Shown: in pieces, positions 5,408 through 10,242 of the stretch
Numbering within the stretch: the stretch's first letter is position 1
Layout: each line of letters starts with the position of its first letter
Assembly (NCBI GenBank): GCA_046484625.1
Contig: JAWOIO010000131.1
Location: forward strand, 1-10,242
Length of the DNA stretch: 10,242 nt
Source of the DNA: DASUAO01 sp046484625
Lineage (GTDB): Bacteria; Actinomycetota; Acidimicrobiia; IMCC26256; PALSA-555
Direction of reading: 5' to 3'
Notes under the pieces: generated by a model
The model's database searches: none
What the model saw: only the letters and a program-made list of their open reading frames with translations
What the model was told of the DNA's origin: nothing
Program-made: the position numbers and the translations under genes

Positions 5408-7540
5408 TCACGGGCTCGCGTTGAGCTCGTCGACGACTTGGAACATGTCGCCGACCTCATAGAAGTCCACGGCGATCAGGTTGGGGAGCAGTCGGCGTTC
5501 CCTACGACAGCGGCGGGCCCGTTCCCCCAAGACGTCGGCGGCGTTGATCTCCTGGGCAACTTGCAACGACGCGGGTGTCACCCAATGGTTGAACTGGAAC
5601 AACGGGGCGTCTTGATGTCCTCGTAGCGGCGCACACGTGTCTGGCCCAGCCAACTCGAGGGCGTCCCGGTAGTTGTAGCGGACCTCTTGTACGAGTCCGC
5701 TGTCGAACGCGTTGGGCAGTTCGGGTCCGAGGTCACCGTTCTCGAGCGCGACGACGAGCCGACGGCCCGACGCGATCAACGTTGCGAGAGTCGGCAGTGG
5801 TTCCGTCGGGTCGATGGTGGCGATGAATTGGTCAAGGCCACCGTCTCTGAGGACCGGGACCAACTGCTCAGCCGGTAGCTCGTCCTGGATGATCCAGACC
5901 ACGACCTCGGTGGGGTTCTGTTGTAAGAAGCGCCGAAGGACGCGCACTTCGTCGCTCAGCTTCACAGCGCCGAGTTCGCAGAAGTTGTGGCAGAGGTACA
6001 CGTCGTCGAGGGTGTTCTCGGGCGGCGGGCCCAGGACCTCTCGGGCCTGCAGTGCCTGCGCAGCCAACTCGGGTCCGACGGCATCCTCGATGGTCAGCAA
6101 CTTGTCGTCGGTGAGGTTCGTATACACGAGGCCGGTGTCGTTGGCGGTTCGCACTGACCCGCTGTAGGCGTCGATCTGAAAGCCGCGTACGCCGTCTCGC
6201 AGTTGTCGATCCATGCCGCCTTCTTGATTCGGAAGCAGGAACCCGTCGTCGGCGGCCGTCATGGAGTTGTGCGTGGTGGGAAGGGCGATCTGGTCGAGGC
6301 GTCGGGAGCAGTACTCGATGCGTCCGTTGCACACCTTCAACCCTGCGCTCGCGTCTGGGCTGCTCGTCAACAGGTACACACCGAAACCCACCGCGAGCAG
6401 GCAGCCCAGGGACGACGCCACTCCCACCGCCCACCGTCGACCGCCGCGCGTCGGCACGGACGCGTTCACGGCGGGCCTGATGAGGAGGTCGAGGAGATAC
6501 ACCAGCGCGGCGTAGAAGGTGAACGCTCCGAGCGCGGTGACGATCGTCGCAACCACGGCCGACGGCGAGACGAACATCGCCACGCCGAGCACGAGCAGTA
6601 GCAGACCTGTGATGAGCCTGGCTCGCCGTGTGCGCGGTTCTCGGGTCAGCGTGTTGGTGATCGAGGAGCGCAATCGAGCCGGGCTGAACTGTGATGCGTC
6701 CTGGGCGGTGGCCTGCACCGCCGCAGCAAGGACCACCCCGCCGAGAATCCCGAACCACGCGATCGCGCGCAGACCGTCGACGTAGACGTCCCAGACGTCT
6801 GCGGCGGCCTGACCGGGAACAGGGAGATCGAAGGCGGCGCTCGCGAGGCCCCCGACGATGCGGAGCGTGATCACCAACATCACCCCAGCGACAGTCGTCA
6901 CCCCGGCGAGCAACAGCAGCATCCGCCGCCGATCGGCCGCGAGTGCGATCGCCGCGACCCACGAGACGACACCCAGGACCGGCAGCACTGTGCCGAGGAT
7001 GCGCACCTGGTCGGCAAGTTGCCACAGCGCGTGCTCCGTGGATGCGTTCTGGAGGCGCAGGAGCGCGGGCTCGATGTTGGCGGGAATCGCGGCTGCGACA
7101 TCTGGCGCCGCGATCCGAACCGTATCGATGAGCAGCAGCGCCGCCTCGTTCGCGCGCACGATGAGGCTGTCGGTGTCCTCATCGCTGAAGGTCTTGTGCG
7201 TTCCGCGGACCGCGAACTCGAACACTTCGCTGAAGATCTCAGTGTCCACCACGGCTTCGGCCGCCAAGATGAGCACCGGTCGAAAGCGAATGAGGTCGGC
7301 CTGCTGCGGTTCGATCACCGCGGTCACCAAGGTACGGGCAACGACCTGCCTGAGCGCAGGAGACGTTTCGAGGGACTGTCGCGCCCGAGCCGCGAACTTG
7401 TTGCTGTCGAAGAGTGTCGGTGACGCCCACGCGAACAGAGCTCCGACGACCAAGGCGATCGAACCGACGATCGCAAACCCTCGCGCGGCGCCTCGCCTCA
7501 ACGCGGGTGCGGGCACGACCCGACCGTAGTGGCTCTCCAC
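5408..7540 (-). CDS. Seven-TM membrane protein with C-terminal PI-PLC-X-like phosphodiesterase domain
   Basis: The 710-residue product has TM1 at about 21-41, an extracytoplasmic helical loop (about 42-180) of the 'DSNKF..ARQSLETSPALRQVVARTL' style seen in actinobacterial membrane proteins, then TM2-TM7 (near 181-201, 206-228, 258-278, 308-325, 328-354 and 370-391). The C-terminal domain (about 400-710), probably outside, resembles plant/fungal PLC-X-like proteins. It has LPTTHNSMT (His424, Asn425), GVRGFQIDAYSG (Arg452, Asp457), YLCHNFC (His518) and NPTEVVVWIIQDEL. His424 and His518 fit the two catalytic histidines. Gln455 sits where a metal-binding acidic residue is expected. Cys404/411 and Cys517/521 may form disulfides. 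GTG 7540 lacks a clear Shine-Dalgarno; GTG 7516 is an alternative. It follows the channel-like gene by 37 bases, suggesting co-transcription. The substrate is unknown. Confidence 0.85.
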   Translation of the reverse strand: MESHYGRVVPAPALRRGAARGFAIVGSIALVVGALFAWASPTLFDSNKFAARARQSLETSPALRQVVARTLVTAVIEPQQADLIRFRPVLILAAEAVVDTEIFSEVFEFAVRGTHKTFSDEDTDSLIVRANEAALLLIDTVRIAAPDVAAAIPANIEPALLRLQNASTEHALWQLADQVRILGTVLPVLGVVSWVAAIALAADRRRMLLLLAGVTTVAGVMLVITLRIVGGLASAAFDLPVPGQAAADVWDVYVDGLRAIAWFGILGGVVLAAAVQATAQDASQFSPARLRSSITNTLTREPRTRRARLITGLLLLVLGVAMFVSPSAVVATIVTALGAFTFYAALVYLLDLLIRPAVNASVPTRGGRRWAVGVASSLGCLLAVGFGVYLLTSSPDASAGLKVCNGRIEYCSRRLDQIALPTTHNSMTAADDGFLLPNQEGGMDRQLRDGVRGFQIDAYSGSVRTANDTGLVYTNLTDDKLLTIEDAVGPELAAQALQAREVLGPPPENTLDDVYLCHNFCELGAVKLSDEVRVLRRFLQQNPTEVVVWIIQDELPAEQLVPVLRDGGLDQFIATIDPTEPLPTLATLIASGRRLVVALENGDLGPELPNAFDSGLVQEVRYNYRDALELAGPDTCAPLRGHQDAPLFQFNHWVTPASLQVAQEINAADVLGERARRCRRERRLLPNLIAVDFYEVGDMFQVVDELNASP

Positions 7541-7577
7541 GAGTCCGGGTCGCGGGGCTCGACTTGCAGCCCGAGGT

Positions 7578-8612
7578 TCACGACTTGTCGGCGCGTCGGG
7601 ACGCGTCGATCAGCGGTCGGGCTCGCACGACGAGCAGTTCCATGTCGCCGGTCAGCGTGGCCTCGCTCGGCGGGTTCAGCTTGCAGTGACCGTCCGAGAA
7701 GATCCCCACCAGCAGGGAGTCGTGGGAGTCCTTGAGTACCCCGAGCGCGCTGCGCACCGTGGCGTCCACCAGCTCGGGCGGTGTCGGGACGCGGTAGAGC
7801 TCCTGTCCCTCGGGATGCGTGAGCAGGTCCGAGATGACCGAGGTGAGTCCGTGTGTGCGGGCCGACGCCGCCAGCAGCGCGCCGGCGAGCTCGGCACTGA
7901 CGACGAGCTCGTCGGCATGCGTGCGCTCGAAGTGCTGGCGGTTCTCGGACTTCACGACCTCGACGCAGGAGTACGCGGCGCTGTTGATCGACTCGACGGC
8001 GAGCGTGGTGAGCAGGGATCGGGCGTCGAGGTCGTCGGGGTCGTCGCTTGCGTTGGTCGTGTCAGCGAGCACGATGACGGTCGACACGCGCTCGAGACCG
8101 GCCCGGCGCAGGTCGGTCGCGTCGCTCGGGTTGCCTCGGACGAACGTGACTGCGTCACCCTTGGTCGGAGCGGTCTCGCGGTCGGCGAGGATCACGACCT
8201 CACGCCGATCCTCGACCTCCCGAGCGCGGAGCTCCCGGATGATCTCGGAGCCTTTGGGGCTCCACCCGCAGATCAACACGTGTCCCGAGCCCTTGAACTT
8301 GACCATCCCAGCCCCTTGCCTGATGACGGTGGCGACGAATCGTGAAGCGATCGTGCCGGTTGCGAACGCGACGAGGCTGACCCCCGCGACCCGGATGAGC
8401 CAGTACGACACGAAGCCCAGGTGGGTCTTGATCTTGTACGGCGTGCTGTTCTCGAACAAGGTGCGGAACAGCCAGCCGTACGCGTCACCGACATTGTGCA
8501 CGTCGTCGCTGCGTCCGTGCTCCACGGCCCAGAAGAAGATCGGTGCGAACAGCAGGACCAGGAAGCTGAAGATCGTCGCGATCAGGAATCGTCGACTCAC
8601 GCGCTCCGACAC
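7578..8612 (-). CDS. Two-TM channel-like protein with cytoplasmic RCK (TrkA-N/TrkA-C) domain
   Basis: From GTG 8612 (344 residues) there are two hydrophobic helices (about 9-30 and 68-96) flanking a re-entrant-like stretch (about 41-65). Then comes an RCK module: HVLICGWSPKGSEIIREL (111-128), the NAD/nucleotide-type Rossmann start as in MthK (CGWS), VRGNPSDATDLRRAGLERVS (158-177) and VIVLAD (179-184). A TrkA-C-like lobe covers about 255-335. The layout is that of MthK-type or CASTOR/DMI1-like channels, which gate ion flow on ligand binding. The pore stretch VGDAYGWLFRTLFENSTPYK (41-60) lacks TVGYG, so potassium selectivity is unproven. The longer frame from 8723 was rejected because it would run into the divergent crotonase start. 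A TACCCT hexamer ends seven bases before GTG 8612. Ligand-sensing without conduction is an alternative role. Confidence 0.8.
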   Translation of the reverse strand: MSERVSRRFLIATIFSFLVLLFAPIFFWAVEHGRSDDVHNVGDAYGWLFRTLFENSTPYKIKTHLGFVSYWLIRVAGVSLVAFATGTIASRFVATVIRQGAGMVKFKGSGHVLICGWSPKGSEIIRELRAREVEDRREVVILADRETAPTKGDAVTFVRGNPSDATDLRRAGLERVSTVIVLADTTNASDDPDDLDARSLLTTLAVESINSAAYSCVEVVKSENRQHFERTHADELVVSAELAGALLAASARTHGLTSVISDLLTHPEGQELYRVPTPPELVDATVRSALGVLKDSHDSLLVGIFSDGHCKLNPPSEATLTGDMELLVVRARPLIDASRRADKS

Positions 8613-8625
8613 GGCCGAAAGGGTA
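8613..8625 (-). promoter_or_regulatory. Probable -10 element of the RCK gene, leaderless geometry
   Basis: TACCCT (8625-8620, minus) ends seven bases before GTG 8612, so transcription would start at or next to the start codon. No Shine-Dalgarno and no convincing -35 are visible. This is a weak call standing mainly on the repeated pattern at other starts in the window. Confidence 0.3.
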
Positions 8626-8675
8626 GCGGCGCCGCGGCAGGTCGCACCTCTGGGAAGAGCGCAAGACGGCGAAGG

Positions 8676-8707
8676 CGAACCGCTCCGGGGGTTCGATCCG
8701 GTAGGTT
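8676..8707 (+). promoter_or_regulatory. Probable promoter of the crotonase gene with an upstream inverted repeat
   Basis: TAGGTT (8702-8707) ends six bases before ATG 8714, again leaderless geometry with no ribosome site. The inverted repeat CGAACC (8676-8681) / GGTTCG (8690-8695), spaced by eight bases, covers the -35 region, where no sigma-70-like hexamer is evident. This fits a regulated promoter, either repressed or activator-dependent, but only the repeat itself is directly seen. Confidence 0.35.
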
Positions 8708-8713
8708 CCCCCC

Positions 8714-9418
8714 ATGGGATCACTCGTCTCGTACCAGTTCCAGGACGGTGTCGCGACCATCACGATGGACGACGGCAAGGTCAACGCGCTGTCGCTCGCG
8801 ATGCTCGGGGAGATCAACGAGGCGCTCGACCGCGCCGAGGCCGACGAGGCCGTGGTCGTCCTGACGGGTCGGCCCGGCCGCTTCTCGGGCGGCTTCGACC
8901 TCGGGGTGATCACCGGGGGCGGGCTCGATGCAGCCGACATGCTCAACACCGGCTTCGAGCTGGCCGAGCGTCTGCTCTCGTTCCCGCGGCCCGTCGTGGT
9001 CGCGACCACCGGCCACACGATCGCGATGGGCGTGTTCCTGCTCCTCTCCGGCGACTACCGGATCGGAGTGCGCGGGCCGTTCAAGATCGTCGCCAACGAG
9101 GTCGCGATCGGGATGACGATGCCGTCCACGGCGCTCACGATCAGCCGGCAACGGCTCACACCGGCGGCCTTCGAGCGGGCGATGCTCCTCGCCGAGGTGT
9201 TCTCGCCCGACGACGCGGTCGCGGCCGGGTTCCTCGATCGGGTAGTCGAGGAGTCCGAGCTGCAGGAGGCGGCTGCCGAGCATGCCAAGGCACTGACGGC
9301 GCTCGACGCCGACGCGCACCGCTACAGCAAGCTTCGCTCGCGCCGCGAGATGCTGGCGGAGCTGCGCGCGGCGATCGAAGCCGACGACGCGGCAGTGCGG
9401 GGTCTCGCGGCCACCTGA
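8714..9418 (+). CDS. Crotonase / enoyl-CoA hydratase-isomerase family protein (PRK06213 type)
   Basis: The 234-residue protein belongs to the compact crotonase group that begins SLVSYQFQDGVATITMDDGK (3-22). It acts on CoA thioesters in the cytoplasm. FSGGFDL (57-63) and IAMGVFLLLSGDYRIG (103-118) supply the oxyanion-hole and core strands. ANEVAIGMTMP (127-137) carries Glu129 at the position of the first catalytic glutamate of enoyl-CoA hydratase. The second catalytic glutamate appears replaced, with Arg155 at the aligned position and Glu154 adjacent, so simple hydration is uncertain; isomerase, hydrolase or another CoA reaction is possible. The family normally has about 230 residues, so it is full length. 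It is divergent from the RCK gene, not in an operon with the acyl-CoA dehydrogenase, and converges on the lipoprotein gene. Confidence 0.92.
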   Translation: MGSLVSYQFQDGVATITMDDGKVNALSLAMLGEINEALDRAEADEAVVVLTGRPGRFSGGFDLGVITGGGLDAADMLNTGFELAERLLSFPRPVVVATTGHTIAMGVFLLLSGDYRIGVRGPFKIVANEVAIGMTMPSTALTISRQRLTPAAFERAMLLAEVFSPDDAVAAGFLDRVVEESELQEAAAEHAKALTALDADAHRYSKLRSRREMLAELRAAIEADDAAVRGLAAT

Positions 9419-9444
9419 GCGAGCGCGCGAGGCCGACCCCGCCG

Positions 9445-9861
9445 TCAGCCGATGCGCAGCTCGAACGTCGCGGTCTCCGCCGGAGGCACGTCGGGTTCGA
9501 ACGATCGGGCGTACACGAGCTCGAGGGTGGCGCGCCCGGCCTTGCGGGCGGCGAACCGGAGCTCCTCTTGGCCGCCGCGACCGGGGATCTGCTCGGCCGG
9601 CGGGTCGTAGCGCTGCGACACGAGGCGGACCTCGGGAGGCTGCTCGGTCACGGACCACTCGTAGCCGGTCGAGGGGTTCGACTCGAGGAGGATCACGAAC
9701 TCCTCGCCGACCTCGACCGAGATCGTCTCGCCCGATCGCGTGTACACGCTGGGGCCGCTCGCATCCTCGCCGCCGCCTCCGCCTCCGCAGGCGCTGATGC
9801 CACCGAGGGCGAGCACCGCCATGGCAACCGTGAACGCGACGGAACACAGGGATCGAGGCAT
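9445..9861 (-). CDS. Chagasin/I42-type protease-inhibitor-like lipoprotein
   Basis: The 138-residue precursor has a signal sequence ending in the lipobox ISAC (Cys25), so it should be lipid-anchored on the outer face of the membrane. A glycine spacer follows. The rest is a small beta-domain with NPSTGYEW (62-69), the first loop of chagasin-family inhibitors of papain-like cysteine proteases. GRGGQEELRF (94-103) fits the second (GG) loop, and YARSFEP (117-123) the third, where chagasin has RPW/RPF-like residues. Length fits the family. The third loop departs from consensus, so actual inhibition is uncertain; the fold call is firmer than the activity. TAGCAT (9873-9868) ends six bases before the ATG and there is no Shine-Dalgarno, suggesting a leaderless message. 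It converges on the crotonase gene with 26 bases between stops. Confidence 0.82.
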   Translation of the reverse strand: MPRSLCSVAFTVAMAVLALGGISACGGGGGGEDASGPSVYTRSGETISVEVGEEFVILLESNPSTGYEWSVTEQPPEVRLVSQRYDPPAEQIPGRGGQEELRFAARKAGRATLELVYARSFEPDVPPAETATFELRIG

Positions 9862-9873
9862 GCCCGGATGCTA
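9862..9873 (-). promoter_or_regulatory. Probable -10 element of the I42 lipoprotein gene, leaderless geometry
   Basis: TAGCAT (9873-9868, minus) matches four of six bases of TATAAT and ends six bases before ATG 9861. It lies in the short gap after the broken HNH gene, so the lipoprotein gene can be expressed independently. No clear -35 was found. Confidence 0.35.
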
Positions 9874-9881
9874 CCGACGCG

Positions 9882-10242
9882 TCAGGCCGCCGCCTGGTGG
9901 GGTGGGGGTCGGCCCTCGCGAGATGCCGGGGCGCGCAGGTCCCAGGTGCCGTCGGCGTGGTCGACGATGTCGTAGCGGTCGTCGTGGACCCGGTGGTGGT
10001 GGCGGGGGCAGAGGTTGCCGAGCATCTGGTAGCGGTTCGAGCGCCTCGAGGAGGTCGGCGACCGCGGCGGTGGGCCCCGAGAACGAGCCATGGGTGGCGG
10101 GACCCTGGTGCCACACGCGGAGATGACGGTCGCGGTGGGCGCGGCGGGCCGCGGCCTCCTGGTCGGTGGCCGCGGCCACGACCCGCTCCTTCTCCGCCCG
10201 CAACCCGCGCATCCCTGATCGGGACGCGGTCTTCAGGAGGCG
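9882..10242 (-). pseudogene. DUF222/HNH endonuclease gene, broken by internal deletion and frame change; 5' part beyond window
   Basis: From the right edge one open frame reads RLLKTASRSGMRGLRAEKER, then VVAAATDQEAAARRAHRDRH and onward to SGPTAAVADLLEALEPL, the conserved middle of DUF222 (13E12-type) proteins. Near 10031-10040 the homology jumps to another frame, reading RYQMLGNLCPRHHHRVHDDR and onward to ADGTWDLRAP, the end of the HNH nuclease domain, with a stop at 9884-9882. Intact relatives have well over 100 residues between these two blocks, including the first HNH histidine (D-H motif); all of that is absent. The simplest reading is an internal deletion that also shifted the frame, leaving an inactive remnant. 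A sequencing or assembly error could explain the frame change but not the missing block. These genes are abundant, multicopy and often decayed in actinobacteria. Confidence 0.75.

Noticed and set aside
8613..8723. Longer N-terminus for the RCK protein starting at 8723
   Set aside because: It would overlap the divergent crotonase start at 8714 and adds a low-complexity stretch before the first TM helix; GTG 8612 has a -10-like element at leaderless spacing.
9419..9444. Terminator between the crotonase and lipoprotein stops
   Set aside because: 26 GC-rich bases with no convincing stem and no T-run.
7819..9975. 718-codon plus-strand open frame across the RCK, crotonase and lipoprotein genes
   Set aside because: It crosses three genes with clear domain motifs and opposing strands; its translation shows no domain and heavy Arg/Ser bias.
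9882..10091. Short separate gene starting MARSRGPPPR and ending in the HNH-like tail
   Set aside because: Its first 17 or so codons are a shadow of the DUF222 frame; the HNH tail is better explained as the 3' remnant of one broken gene.
1..10242. tRNA, rRNA, CRISPR array, riboswitch, IS element or phage module
   Set aside because: No cloverleaf-like segments, regularly spaced repeats, transposase motifs or terminal inverted repeats were seen on reading either strand. A molybdenum-cofactor riboswitch was considered for the mod operon, but the leader there seems too short for one.

Overview
The window is a GC-rich, gene-dense chromosomal segment that looks actinobacterial. The codon use, GTG starts, a DUF222/HNH-nuclease remnant and a PRK06213-type crotonase all fit; an acidimicrobial lineage is my guess, not something the sequence proves. 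I see no insertion sequences, tRNAs, rRNAs, CRISPR arrays or phage genes. Most of it is ordinary housekeeping and accessory metabolism.

Layout, left to right. At the left edge is the N-terminus of a CysQ-like phosphatase (minus strand). A 128-bp divergent gap holds a perfect 16-bp inverted repeat. Next comes a plus-strand gene for a membrane-anchored protein with a Ser/Thr stalk and a small ectodomain of unknown function (231-950). Converging on it with one base between the stops is a four-gene minus-strand molybdate operon: an HTH-TOBE regulator, modA, modB and modC (4011 down to 952). Each junction in it is a 4-base NTGA overlap, if modC starts at GTG 2010. A second divergent gap (4012-4166) separates this operon from an acyl-CoA dehydrogenase gene (4167-5381, plus). 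The gap contains two different operator-like palindromes, each sitting in a plausible promoter.

The right half starts with a minus-strand pair read from 8612 to 5408: a two-TM, RCK-domain channel-like protein whose pore lacks the usual TVGYG filter, followed 37 bp later by a 710-residue multi-pass membrane protein with a C-terminal PI-PLC-X-like phosphodiesterase domain. Divergent from this pair is a crotonase-family gene (8714-9418, plus). It converges on a gene for a small chagasin/I42-type protease-inhibitor lipoprotein (9861-9445, minus). At the right edge lies a DUF222/HNH endonuclease gene that appears broken by an internal deletion with a change of frame (minus).

Working together: the regulator probably senses molybdate through its TOBE domain and controls uptake by ModABC, supplying molybdenum cofactor enzymes that lie elsewhere. 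The acyl-CoA dehydrogenase and crotonase belong to acyl-CoA catabolism, but they are separate transcription units. The channel-like and PLC-like genes may form one unit. Several starts (4011, 8612, 8714, 9861) have a TANNNT hexamer ending 6-7 bases upstream and no clear Shine-Dalgarno, which suggests leaderless transcripts. The observations most worth a second look are the 7TM-PLC protein, its channel-like neighbour with a non-canonical pore, and the operator-like palindromes.
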